From Streptomyces sp. TRM49041 (GTDB lineage Bacteria > Actinomycetota > Actinomycetes > Streptomycetales > Streptomycetaceae): a stretch of 64,000 bases of DNA. Below are positions 1-7,184 of this stretch, in pieces (position 1 is the first letter of the stretch; each line of letters starts with the position of its first letter). Location of the stretch: the NCBI RefSeq assembly GCF_008271805.1, contig NZ_VSRY01000095.1:95294-159293 (forward strand). Reading direction: 5' to 3'. The notes beneath the pieces were generated by a model. It ran no database searches, was not told where the DNA came from, and was given only the letters and a program-made list of their open reading frames with translations. The translations under genes were made by a program, and so were the position numbers.

Positions 1-505
1 CCTTGAGGCCACGGTGGCGGTAGGTGAGCGAGAGCCACTCGGCGAAGGCGTACGCACCGTGTTTGGTCACGCTGTACGGGGCGGCGCCGAGCATGGTGAG
101 CAGCCCGGCGGCCGAGACGGTGGAGACGAACCGGCCGCTGCCGCGCTCCAGCCAGTCCGGCAGCAGGGCCCGGGCGGCGCGGACGTGGGCCATGACGTTG
201 ACATCCCAGGCCGCGGACCAGACCGTCTCCTCGGCGAACGCGTCGCCGGGCGAGGCGAGGCCCGCGTTGGCGCAGTAGATGTCTACGGTGCCGCCGAGGA
301 CCTCGCGGGCCTCGTCCACGATCGTGGAGGCGTCGCCGGGCACGGCGGTGGCGCCGATCTCGTCGGCGACGGCCTTCGTACGGCCGGGGTCGAGGTCGTT
401 GACGACGACACGGGCACCCTCCGCGGCGAACCTGCGCGCGAGGGCGGCACCGATACCGCCGCCCGCCCCGGTGACGACCACGCCTGCGCCCTGGACCGTA
501 CTCAT
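1..505 (-). CDS. SDR-family oxidoreductase (C-terminus cut by window edge)
   Basis: Short-chain dehydrogenase/reductase, probably NAD(P)-dependent and cytoplasmic; the substrate cannot be inferred. The 168 visible codons start at ATG 503-505 (MSTVQGAGVVVTGAGG...). They hold the cofactor glycine motif TGAGGGIG near residue 12, the NAG motif (CANAG) near residue 80, and the catalytic Tyr-x3-Lys (YSVTK) near residue 144. The rest of the C-terminus lies left of the window. The gene is divergent from the NamZ-type gene at 635, and a TetR-type palindrome lies 44 bp upstream of its start, also seen before the MHS transporter and the molybdopterin oxidoreductase. Regulation by a TetR repressor is inferred from that. 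Confidence 0.9.
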   Translation of the reverse strand, partial: MSTVQGAGVVVTGAGGGIGAALARRFAAEGARVVVNDLDPGRTKAVADEIGATAVPGDASTIVDEAREVLGGTVDIYCANAGLASPGDAFAEETVWSAAWDVNVMAHVRAARALLPDWLERGSGRFVSTVSAAGLLTMLGAAPYSVTKHGAYAFAEWLSLTYRHRGLK

Positions 506-548
506 CGTGAACCCCATCTCCGACGTTCGCTGCCTCGCCGACAGACTA

Positions 549-563
549 ACCGGTCGGTATGTA
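549..563. promoter_or_regulatory. TetR-type operator (ACCGGTCGGTATGTA copy A)
   Basis: Sequence ACCGGTCGGTATGTA lies between the divergent SDR and NamZ-type genes. It matches the sites at 8641-8655 and 14628-14642 (minus strand) at 13 of 15 positions each. The group looks like degenerate ACCGACCGGTCGGT, a layout typical of TetR-family operators. The cognate repressor is not proven. Confidence 0.5.
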
Positions 564-634
564 CAGCGGGAAGGGGGCCCGCGCTAGCCTGCGAGGTCAT
601 GCCGGAGCGTGACGGGGCGATCACGGAGGTGGCC

Positions 635-1921
635 ATGAGCGTGTCCAGACGGGGCCTGTTGGCCGCGGGCGGCGCCCTGGGAGCGGCCGGGGCCGTGGGC
701 CTCGCGGCGGCACCCGCGGCGCCCGGGACCGACGAGGGCGGCGACGGCGGTCGCGGTGAAGGTGCCGGGCGGCGTGTACGGACGGGATTCGAGCGGCTCG
801 CGGCGGACGGGTACGGGGTGCTGGCCGGACAGCGCGTCGGCGTGGTCACCAACCCGACCGGGGTGACGCCCGGGGCACGGCACATCGTGGACGTGATGCA
901 CGCCGACGACCGGGTGAACCTGGTGGCGGTGTTCGGCCCCGAGCACGGCTTCCGGGGCACGGCCCAGGCGGGCGGATCGGAGGGGCGGTACGACGACCCG
1001 GCGACGGGGCTGCCGGTGTACGACACATACCTCGAGAGCGGTCAGGCGCTGGCGGACATCTTCACGGCGTCCGGCGTGGACACGGTGGTGTTCGACATCC
1101 AGGACGCGGGCGCGCGCTTCTACACGTACATCTGGACCATGTACGACTGCATGGTCGCGGCGGAGCTGGCAGGGAAACGTTTCGTCGTACTGGACCGGCC
1201 GAACCCCATCGGCGGGCGCGCGGCGCTCGGGCCGGTGCTGGACAAGGAGTTCGCGACGTTCGTGGGGCGGGAGCCGATCGCGCAGGCGCACGGGATGACG
1301 GTGGCGGAGCTGGCTCGGCTGTTCAACGGGGAGTTCCTGGCGCGGCGGCCGGTCGAGCTGGAGACCGTACGGATGGCGGGGTGGCGACGGCGGGACTTCT
1401 TCGACGCGACGGGGCTGCCGTGGGTGCCGCCGAGCCCCAACATGCCCACACCGGACACCGCGCTGGTGTACCCGGGGACCTGCCTGTTCGAGGGCACGAA
1501 CCTGTCGGAGGGGCGAGGCACGACGCGGCCGTTCGAACTGCTGGGCGCCGAGGGCATCGACCGGCGGTGGGCCGAGGCGGCGAACGGCCTCGGGCTGCCG
1601 GGGGTGCGGTTCCGTGAGGCGTACTTCGCACCGGTGTTCTCCAAGTTCCAGGGGAAGACGGTCGGCGGGGTGCAAGTGCACGTCCACGACCGGGCCGCGT
1701 TCGACCCCGTACGGACGGGCATCGGGCTGCTGGTGTCGGCGAAGCGGACGTGGAGCGGGTTCGCGTGGCGGGCCGACCACTGGATCGACAAGCTGACCGG
1801 GTCGGCGACCGTGCGGACGCTCGTCGACGCGGGCGCGGCGACGGACGAGGTGGTCGGCGCCTGGCAGCGGGATCTGGCGGCGTTCCGGGCGGTGCGGGCG
1901 GAGTATCTGCTGTACCGCTGA
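635..1921 (+). CDS. DUF1343 / NamZ-type exo-beta-N-acetylmuramidase, Tat-exported
   Basis: 428-aa protein of the DUF1343 family, whose characterised member NamZ removes terminal N-acetylmuramic acid from peptidoglycan fragments. Family hallmarks are visible: GVVTNPTGV near the mature N-terminus, the FGPEHGFRG segment and FDIQDAGARFYTYIWTM. The N-terminus MSVSRRGLLAAGG has a twin-arginine motif followed by an Ala/Gly-rich hydrophobic stretch, so Tat export is likely. Start ATG 635 is chosen because GGAGGT precedes it at 625-630; an in-frame ATG at 599 lacks a good ribosome binding site and would put 12 residues before the Tat motif. It is probably used in cell-wall turnover or muropeptide recovery. 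It is divergent from the SDR gene. Confidence 0.88.
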   Translation: MSVSRRGLLAAGGALGAAGAVGLAAAPAAPGTDEGGDGGRGEGAGRRVRTGFERLAADGYGVLAGQRVGVVTNPTGVTPGARHIVDVMHADDRVNLVAVFGPEHGFRGTAQAGGSEGRYDDPATGLPVYDTYLESGQALADIFTASGVDTVVFDIQDAGARFYTYIWTMYDCMVAAELAGKRFVVLDRPNPIGGRAALGPVLDKEFATFVGREPIAQAHGMTVAELARLFNGEFLARRPVELETVRMAGWRRRDFFDATGLPWVPPSPNMPTPDTALVYPGTCLFEGTNLSEGRGTTRPFELLGAEGIDRRWAEAANGLGLPGVRFREAYFAPVFSKFQGKTVGGVQVHVHDRAAFDPVRTGIGLLVSAKRTWSGFAWRADHWIDKLTGSATVRTLVDAGAATDEVVGAWQRDLAAFRAVRAEYLLYR

Positions 1922-2178
1922 CGACCCAACGGCGGTGAGTCTGCGTTGAGGGCGTTGGCGCCAAGGCGGGTGCCGGAGGTTACTGGCGGTAGGAATCGGT
2001 GAAGTGACTGGCCGTCACATTTTCCGGATCGCCGACACCGAACGTCACTCGGCGCCCTTCCGTATCAGTGAGGGGACGTACCGGTAATGGCGCCCATCGG
2101 TTTTTCGATGGAGCCGGAGCGGGCACCCGTACGTCTCTTCAACGACGCCGAAGTACCAGCGACGGAGGTGGCGGAGCG

Positions 2179-2805
2179 ATGGCCGGTTTCCGGAGTCTCG
2201 CCAGACAGGTTCGTGATCCCGGGTGCGATGTGGCGCTGCGGCGCTACTCGCTGCGCAAATGCCTGGAGCGGTTCGCGCCGTACGGGCACCGGGCCACCTG
2301 GGATCACCTGTGCGGACGGCACGGGTTCGGGCCCGAGGACCGGGATCCCGATCCGGCGCGGCTGGTGGCCGCGCTGGAGGAGTTGGAGGAGGCGCGGGCC
2401 GTGTGGCTCGTGTACGAGCGGGAGTTCGCGGAGCGCCGTCGGCGGGAGAAGCACCTGGGGCTGCGGCGGCCGGCGGCGGTCGACGACTGGCACCGGCGCA
2501 CCTGGGGCGGCAACGGGGTCGCCCGGTGCGTCGACCCGGCGGTGCACCCGGCGATGCCGTTGGGAGAGGCGCTGCGGCGGCTGATATCGGCCCTGGAGGC
2601 GGCGCCGGGCGCGCGCTGCCCGGTGTGCGACGGGGCGGGGTTCGTGTGGCGGCCGGGCGGCACGGGCGTGCCCGGGTGCGGGCCGGTGTGCACGGAGTGC
2701 GGGGTGGTGGTGCCCGCGCCCGTACTGACGGACGAGGCGCTGTCGGCGGCGCGGGGGCCGGCGGTGCACGGGGGCGCGGTGCGGGAGTTGGCGGCCGTGG
2801 GGTGA
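2179..2805 (+). CDS. Hypothetical protein with a four-cysteine zinc ribbon
   Basis: 208-aa protein that I do not recognise by name. Residues 1-130 are Arg/Glu/Trp-rich and probably helical (RRYSLRKCLERF, ALEELEEARAVWLVYEREF). The C-terminal third contains CPVCDGAGFVWRP followed about 19 residues later by CGPVCTEC, two CxxC knuckles expected to bind one zinc ion. There is no signal peptide or membrane segment. ATG 2179 is preceded by GGAG at about 6 nt. An upstream in-frame extension exists but lacks a convincing ribosome binding site. The neighbour on the right is convergent soxR, with no operon partner. A role in nucleic-acid or protein binding is only a guess. Confidence 0.7.
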   Translation: MAGFRSLARQVRDPGCDVALRRYSLRKCLERFAPYGHRATWDHLCGRHGFGPEDRDPDPARLVAALEELEEARAVWLVYEREFAERRRREKHLGLRRPAAVDDWHRRTWGGNGVARCVDPAVHPAMPLGEALRRLISALEAAPGARCPVCDGAGFVWRPGGTGVPGCGPVCTECGVVVPAPVLTDEALSAARGPAVHGGAVRELAAVG

Positions 2806-2938
2806 GCGGCGGATCGTACGGGGTGTGAGCGGGGGCGCGTGGAGGTGGGTACGGGCGCCGTCTCGCACCACACCCCCGCGCCGGCGCGCGGCCGGCCGGG
2901 GGTACGCGCGGACGGCACGGAGCACGAGCAGCCCGGCG

Positions 2939-3415
2939 CTACTCCTTCGAGCCCTTCGTGGTGCGCTCGGGCAGCAGGCGCGATCCGGCGATGCGCTCGC
3001 CGATCGCGTCGTCCGGGTTCGACAGCACGCAGGTGTCGAGGGACAGACAGCCGCAGCCGATGCAGTCGGTGAGGTGGTCGCGGAGCCGGCCGAGCTGCTG
3101 GATACGGGCGTCCAGCTCGGAGCGCCAGGCCCGGGAGAGCCGCGCCCAGTCCTCGCGGGTGGGCGTGCGCTCCTCGGGCAGCTCCGCGAGGGCCTGCCTG
3201 ATGGTGGCCAGGGGGATACCGACGCGCTGCGCGGCCCGCACGAAGGCGACGCGGCGCAGCGCGTCCCTGCTGAAGCGGCGCTGGTTGCCGCTGGTGCGGC
3301 GGCTGCTGATCAGGCCCTTGGCCTCGTAGAAGTGCAGGGCGGAGACGGCCGCCCCGCTGCGTGCGGAGAGCTGGCCGACGGTGAGCTCATGGATCTTCTC
3401 TGGAATCTGCGGCAC
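2939..3415 (-). CDS. soxR: Redox-sensitive MerR-family regulator SoxR
   Basis: 158-aa SoxR. The N-terminal MerR helix-turn-helix (ELTVGQLSARSGAAVSALHFYEAKGLI) is followed by a dimerisation helix and the [2Fe-2S] cluster motif CIGCGCLSLDTC. All four cluster cysteines are present in the C-x2-C-x-C-x5-C spacing. In Streptomyces SoxR responds to redox-active metabolites such as the cell's own antibiotics and pigments, rather than to a superoxide regulon. The start is GTG 3413-3415. The gene is divergent from maoC across a 120-bp region that contains a TTGACA element and a TetR-type palindrome reading toward maoC. I saw no clear SoxR box there. Confidence 0.95.
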   Translation of the reverse strand: MPQIPEKIHELTVGQLSARSGAAVSALHFYEAKGLISSRRTSGNQRRFSRDALRRVAFVRAAQRVGIPLATIRQALAELPEERTPTREDWARLSRAWRSELDARIQQLGRLRDHLTDCIGCGCLSLDTCVLSNPDDAIGERIAGSRLLPERTTKGSKE

Positions 3416-3436
3416 CCCTCGAACCCTACTGGTCCG

Positions 3437-3479
3437 TTGACAAGGGCAACCGGCCCCAGCATGCTAAGCAAGCGCTTGG
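3437..3479 (+). promoter_or_regulatory. Probable maoC promoter with overlapping TetR-type operator
   Basis: TTGACA at 3437-3442 is followed 18-19 bp later by ATGCTAA, a weak -10. The -10 and start region overlap the pseudo-palindrome CTAAGC-AAGC-GCTTGG (3464-3479). The same element, CTGAGC-AAGC-GCTTAG, lies before the facing tetR gene (4668-4683); the two share the 11-mer AGCAAGCGCTT. Binding here would block RNA polymerase at maoC. Confidence 0.5.
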
Positions 3480-3535
3480 ACATGCGCGGTAAGCGGTAAA
3501 CGATATGTGGTAATGGCCTGGGAGAGGGAGCAGGG

Positions 3536-4000
3536 ATGGCAGAGCCGAGGATCTTCACCTCCGCCGACGAGCTGCGCGCCGCGGTGGGCGAGCAGCTGGG
3601 GCGAAGCGACTGGCTGGAGGTCGACCAGAAGCGGATCGACCTGTTCGCCGATGCCACCGGGGACCACCAGTGGATCCATGTGGACCAGGAGCGGGCCGCG
3701 GCCGGTCCGTTCGGGACGACCATCGCGCACGGCTATCTGACGCTGTCGCTGCTGCCCGCGCTCGTACCGCAGGTCCTGCGGGTCGAGGGCATGAAGATGG
3801 GCGTCAACTACGGCACGAACAAGGTGCGGTTCCCGGCGCCGGTGCCGGCGGGCTCCCGGGTGCGCGCGAGCGCGGTCCTCCAGGCCGTCGAGGACGCGGG
3901 CGGCGGCGGGGTGCAGGTGACCGCGCTGGTCACGGTGGAGCGTGAGGGCGGCGACAAGCCGGTGTGCGTCGCCGAGTCGCTGTCCCGCTACTACTTCTGA
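3536..4000 (+). CDS. MaoC-like hot-dog dehydratase
   Basis: 154-aa MaoC-family protein, a single hot-dog domain that hydrates enoyl-CoA or dehydrates 3-hydroxyacyl-CoA thioesters. The hydratase motif DATGDHQWIHVD (about residues 39-50) carries the Asp/His pair expected of R-hydratases. AHGYLTLSLLP follows, as usual for the central helix region. A GGAGAGGGAG ribosome binding site precedes ATG 3536. The stop codon overlaps the end of the convergent tetR gene by 10 bp. The same operator lies at its promoter and at that of tetR, which suggests one TetR repressor controls both, consistent with fatty- or branched-acyl-CoA catabolism. Confidence 0.9.
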   Translation: MAEPRIFTSADELRAAVGEQLGRSDWLEVDQKRIDLFADATGDHQWIHVDQERAAAGPFGTTIAHGYLTLSLLPALVPQVLRVEGMKMGVNYGTNKVRFPAPVPAGSRVRASAVLQAVEDAGGGGVQVTALVTVEREGGDKPVCVAESLSRYYF

Positions 4001-4620
4001 ACCGCGCGGACCATGCGCAGGACGAGGTCGGCGTAGAGATCGCCGACCTCGTCCGGCGTACGGCGGCCCTGCGCGTTGAACCAGCGCGCCACGTCGATGC
4101 AGAGCGAGAGGACGGCCAGGGTGGTGCCGGGCACGTCCGGGACGTCGAACTCGCCCGCCTCGACGCCCTCGCTGATGATCCGGCGCACCACGGCGTCGGT
4201 CCCGCGGCGCAGCTCGATGATCTCGGCGCGGTGCTCGGGGGCGAGGGCGTCGAGCTCGTACTGGACCACGCGCGCGGTGGTGTGCCGCTCGGCGTGCCAG
4301 CGGACGAACTTGCGTACGGCGTCGGCGAGCCGCTCGGCGGCGGTGCCGGGGGCGGACGCCGCCGCCTCCAGGATCTCCAGGGCCTTGTCGTGGCCGATCC
4401 GGCTGATCCGATGGAGCAGCTCTTCCTTCGTCTTGTAGTGGATGTAGAGCGCGGCCGGGCTCATCCCGGCGCGGCCCGCGATGTCGCGCGTCGTGGTGGC
4501 GTGGTAACCCCGCTCGGCGAAGGCGTCCACGGCGGCGATGAGGAGCCGCCTGGCCGCGTCAGGGGTGACCTCTTCCCACGGCGTCTCGTCGCCGCCGGCT
4601 GTCTCCTCCGCCGTACTCAT
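3991..4620 (-). CDS. TetR-family regulator, probable repressor of maoC and itself
   Basis: 209-aa TetR protein. The N-terminal helix-turn-helix (AAVDAFAERGYHATTTRDIAGRAGMSPAALYIHYKTKEELL, about residues 25-65) is canonical, and the remainder is the helical ligand domain. Start ATG 4618-4620 (MSTAEE...) is chosen because GGAAGGGG precedes it; an in-frame ATG at 4644 has no ribosome binding site. The gene faces maoC tail to tail with a 10-bp overlap. Its upstream region has a 16-bp inverted repeat shared with the maoC promoter, so negative autoregulation and control of maoC are inferred. The ligand is probably an acyl-CoA, judged only from the partner gene. Confidence 0.88.
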   Translation of the reverse strand: MSTAEETAGGDETPWEEVTPDAARRLLIAAVDAFAERGYHATTTRDIAGRAGMSPAALYIHYKTKEELLHRISRIGHDKALEILEAAASAPGTAAERLADAVRKFVRWHAERHTTARVVQYELDALAPEHRAEIIELRRGTDAVVRRIISEGVEAGEFDVPDVPGTTLAVLSLCIDVARWFNAQGRRTPDEVGDLYADLVLRMVRAVQK

Positions 4621-4667
4621 CGTTCGCCCCTTCCCATCACACAAGGAACGAACACCATACCGCGAAG

Positions 4668-4683
4668 CTGAGCAAGCGCTTAG
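4668..4683. promoter_or_regulatory. TetR operator at tetR promoter (CTGAGC-AAGC-GCTTAG)
   Basis: 16-bp pseudo-palindrome 48 bp upstream of the tetR start. It shares AGCAAGCGCTT plus matching flanks with the copy at 3464-3479 before maoC. Inferred autoregulatory site. Confidence 0.5.
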
Positions 4684-4704
4684 AGCGCGGGTCCGGAGCA
4701 GGGC

Positions 4705-4992
4705 TCAGAGTTTCTGGAAGGGGTCGTGCTCGGCGAGCAGCTTCTCCAGGCGCGCCTGGTCGACGCGGCTGACGATCTGCCCCGCCTCCTGACGGTCGCG
4801 GACGACCTTGGCGAGCGTGAACGCGGAGGTGGTGAGGTAGAGCACGGCGATACCGAGGAAGGCGCGCACCCAGGCATCGGCGTCCAGGTTGGCGACTCCC
4901 AGGGCGACGGCCGCCAGGGCTATGCCGAAGGAGGCGACGGCCTGGCCGTAGTAGGCCGCGGTGTTCTGCTGCTTGACCGGTGTGTCACTCAT
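4705..4992 (-). CDS. YiaA/YiaB-type small membrane protein
   Basis: 95-aa inner-membrane protein of the YiaA/YiaB family, function unknown. Two predicted membrane helices (about residues 16-34 and 42-58: AVASFGIALAAVALGVANL and WVRAFLGIAVLYLTTSAF) are followed by a charged cytoplasmic tail ending in ARLEKLLAEHDPFQKL. Start ATG 4990-4992 gives MSDTPVKQQN, the N-terminus I recall for Streptomyces homologues; upstream in-frame ATGs at 5004 and 5028 are possible but less conserved-looking, and none has a strong ribosome binding site. The gene lies downstream of the acyl-CoA dehydrogenase, separated from it by a 13-bp tandem-repeat tract. Confidence 0.82.
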   Translation of the reverse strand: MSDTPVKQQNTAAYYGQAVASFGIALAAVALGVANLDADAWVRAFLGIAVLYLTTSAFTLAKVVRDRQEAGQIVSRVDQARLEKLLAEHDPFQKL

Positions 4993-5041
4993 GCCGTCGA
5001 GCATGCTCGGCTGTGGCGCGGGACACATCCGCGCACATACT

Positions 5042-5119
5042 CAGACCGCGTACTCAGACTCCGTATTCAGCCACCCCGCGCAGAGGCCGTACACAGCGGC
5101 CGTACGCAGCGGCCGCACC
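5042..5119. repeat. 13-bp tandem repeat, six units
   Basis: Six consecutive 13-mers each begin with CAG: CAGACCGCGTACT, CAGACTCCGTATT, CAGCCACCCCGCG, CAGAGGCCGTACA, CAGCGGCCGTACG, CAGCGGCCGCACC. A degenerate seventh (5120-5132) and an eighth (CAGAACGCCGATA, 5133-5145) run into the 3' end of the acyl-CoA dehydrogenase gene. The period is not a multiple of three and the tract lies in the gap between two same-strand genes. Confidence 0.75.
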
Positions 5120-5131
5120 CGGGCCCGGCGC

Positions 5132-6289
5132 TCAGAACGCCGATACGCCGGTGAGCGCGCGGCCGATGATCAGCTTCTGGATCTGGCTGGTGCCCTCGTA
5201 GAGCGTCATGACGCGGGCGTCGCGGAGCAGTTTGCCCACCGGGTACTCGTCGATGTAGCCGTAGCCGCCGAACACCTGGAGGGCGTTGTTGGCGCAGTGC
5301 ACTGCGGCCTCGGAGGCGAACAGCTTCGCCTGGGACGCGGCGGTGGCGAAGTCCTGGCCGCGGTCGACGAGGTCCGCGACCCGCCAGGTCAGCAGCCGGG
5401 CCGCGTCGACGTCCACGGCGATGTCACTGATCAGCTCCTGCACCAGCTGGTACGAGGCGATGGGCCTGCCGAACTGCTCGCGCTCCCCCGCGTAGCCGAC
5501 GGCCGCGTCCAGCGCCGCCCGGGCTATACCCACACAGCCGGCGGCGACCGACATCCGGCCCTTGGCCAGGGCGGACATGGCGACGGCGAAGCCCCTGCCC
5601 TCGGGACCGAGGAGCGCCCCGGCGGGGACGCGGACGTCCTGGAGGACCAGCTCGGCGGTGGCCTGGCCGCGCAGGCCCAGCTTGCCGTGGACGGCGCGGC
5701 GGGTCAGGCCGGGGGTGTCGGCGGGGACCAGGAAGGCGGAGATGCCGCGATGGCCGGGGACGTCGCCGGTGCGGGCGAAGAGCAGGACGACGTCGGCCCA
5801 GGTGCCGTTGGTGATGAACATCTTGGAGCCGTTGATCACCCAGTCGCCGCGCCCCGTGTCGCGTACGGCACGAGTGGCCAGGCCGGCGGCGTCGGAGCCG
5901 GTGCCGGGCTCGGTGAGGCCGAAGCAGCCGAGGGTGTCGCCGGAGGTGAGCCCGGGCAGCCAGGCGCGCTTCTGCTCCTCGTCGCCCCAGGTGGCGATGG
6001 TCTTGGCGACCAGGCCCAGCGAGACGGAGACGATGCCGCGCACGGCGGAGTCACCGCGCCCCAGCTCCTCGGTGACCAGGCAGTACGCGAGGTGGTCGCC
6101 GCCGGAACCGCCGTACTCCTCCGGGACGGTGAGGCCGAGGAAGCCCAGCCTGCCGAGCTTCTTCACGATGGCCCGGTCGACGCTCTCGGCGCGGTCCCAG
6201 GCGGCGGCGTGCGGGGTCACCTCGCGGCGGACGAAGTCCTCGGCGAGCCGGCGGACGGCTTCCTGCTCCTCGCTGAGCTCCAGGTTCAC
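5132..6289 (-). CDS. Acyl-CoA dehydrogenase
   Basis: 385-aa FAD-dependent acyl-CoA dehydrogenase, which introduces the alpha-beta double bond into an acyl-CoA and passes electrons to ETF. Family signatures: CFGLTEPGTGSDAAGLATRA (FAD/substrate loop, about residue 120), WVINGSKMFITNGTWADV, the arginine loop EREQFGRPIASYQLVQE, and the C-terminal GYGYIDEYPVGKLLRDARVMTLYEGTSQIQ, which supplies the catalytic Glu (YEGT). The start is GTG 6287-6289 with AAGGGGG upstream. It is divergent from a TetR gene over a 48-bp gap containing a TetR-type operator also present at the aldehyde dehydrogenase and at a second acyl-CoA dehydrogenase (51225-52415). Chain length or branching specificity cannot be read. 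Confidence 0.95.
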   Translation of the reverse strand: MNLELSEEQEAVRRLAEDFVRREVTPHAAAWDRAESVDRAIVKKLGRLGFLGLTVPEEYGGSGGDHLAYCLVTEELGRGDSAVRGIVSVSLGLVAKTIATWGDEEQKRAWLPGLTSGDTLGCFGLTEPGTGSDAAGLATRAVRDTGRGDWVINGSKMFITNGTWADVVLLFARTGDVPGHRGISAFLVPADTPGLTRRAVHGKLGLRGQATAELVLQDVRVPAGALLGPEGRGFAVAMSALAKGRMSVAAGCVGIARAALDAAVGYAGEREQFGRPIASYQLVQELISDIAVDVDAARLLTWRVADLVDRGQDFATAASQAKLFASEAAVHCANNALQVFGGYGYIDEYPVGKLLRDARVMTLYEGTSQIQKLIIGRALTGVSAF

Positions 6290-6301
6290 GCGGGCCCCCT
6301 T

Positions 6302-6320
6302 TAATTATCAGTGCTAGTTT
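6302..6320. promoter_or_regulatory. TetR operator in acd/tetR divergent region
   Basis: TAATTATCAGTGCTAGTTT lies between the divergent acyl-CoA dehydrogenase (GTG 6289) and TetR gene (6338). It matches the reverse complement of the 52463-52481 site at 14 of 19 positions and shares the TAGTTT arm of the 11349-11367 site. Consensus AAACTA-N7-TAGTTT. Inferred to be bound by the adjacent TetR. Confidence 0.6.
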
Positions 6321-6337
6321 TTATGGGCAGCCCTACT

Positions 6338-7030
6338 ATGAGCCGCATGGCCAGACCGCGCAAGCCCCTCCTCAGCCGAGCACGCATCGTCGCCGCGGCG
6401 GCCGCACTGGTCGACGCGGAGGGGCTGGAAGCGGTCTCGACCCGGCGTCTCGCCGGCGAACTCGGAGTCAGCGGGCCGTCCCTGTACAACCACTTCCGGA
6501 CGAAGGACGAGATCCTGGAGGCGGTCGCGGACGCGGTGAGCGCCCAGGTCGATCTGTCGATGTTCGACGAGGGCGACGGCCGTGACTGGCGTACCGCACT
6601 GCACGACTGGGCGGTCTCCTACCGCGCCGCGCTCACCGACCACCCGAACATCGTCCCGGTCCTCGCCCGGGGCCCCGGGCGGCGCCCGGCCGGTCTGCGG
6701 GTCGCCGACGCGGTGTTCGGCGCGATGGTGCGGGCCGGCTGGCCGCCCGCCCAGGCGACGTACATCGGCGCGCTCATGCGGTACTTCATCACCGGCTCGG
6801 CGCTCGGCTCCTTCGCCCGCGGCTTCGTCGACGACGAGACGGCGTACGACCCGGCCGACTATCCCCACCTGGGCCAGGCGCACCTGCTCGCCGAGCGCCG
6901 CGAGAAGGTCGACGAGGGCGCCTTCGAGACGGGGCTCCGGGCCCTGCTGGACGGGCTGGCCCACCAGCACGCGGAGGTGGCGGCGGCGGGGGTCACGGGC
7001 CGTGACACTTCGGCGGCCGCCGAAGGATGA
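6338..7030 (+). CDS. TetR-family regulator (TetR_C_1-like ligand domain)
   Basis: About 230-aa TetR regulator. The helix-turn-helix (IVAAAAALVDAEGLEAVSTRRLAGELGVSGPSLYNHFRTKDEIL) is followed by an alpha-helical ligand domain of TetR class C1 type (WAVSYRAALTDHPNIVPVLARGPGRRPAGLRVADAVFGAM...). Start choice is uncertain: ATG 6338 (MSRMARPRK) and ATG 6347 (MARPRK) both lack an obvious ribosome binding site, and GTG 6311 lies within the operator. It is divergent from the acyl-CoA dehydrogenase, with a shared operator between them. Copies of that operator at the aldehyde dehydrogenase and a distant acyl-CoA dehydrogenase make it the probable master repressor of a dispersed regulon. Confidence 0.88.
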   Translation: MSRMARPRKPLLSRARIVAAAAALVDAEGLEAVSTRRLAGELGVSGPSLYNHFRTKDEILEAVADAVSAQVDLSMFDEGDGRDWRTALHDWAVSYRAALTDHPNIVPVLARGPGRRPAGLRVADAVFGAMVRAGWPPAQATYIGALMRYFITGSALGSFARGFVDDETAYDPADYPHLGQAHLLAERREKVDEGAFETGLRALLDGLAHQHAEVAAAGVTGRDTSAAAEG

Positions 7031-7130
7031 GCGGGCGATGCCGGACCGCAGCGGACGCTCGGGCGGCACAGCTGGTGGAGGACCTGGCCGCGCACACCGG
7101 GGGCGGTCCGCCTGGCGGGCGTGGCGGTGT

Positions 7131-7174
7131 CGCGCTCCCGGCCGCGAGGGCGGGCCGGGGCGGCCGGGAGCGCG
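7131..7174. terminator. Hairpin between convergent tetR and MHS transporter genes
   Basis: Perfect 13-bp arms CGCGCTCCCGGCC (7131-7143) and GGCCGGGAGCGCG (7162-7174) flank an 18-nt loop in the gap between convergent stop codons. No T-run; a putative bidirectional terminator. Confidence 0.45.
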
Positions 7175-7184
7175 GACGCCACGG

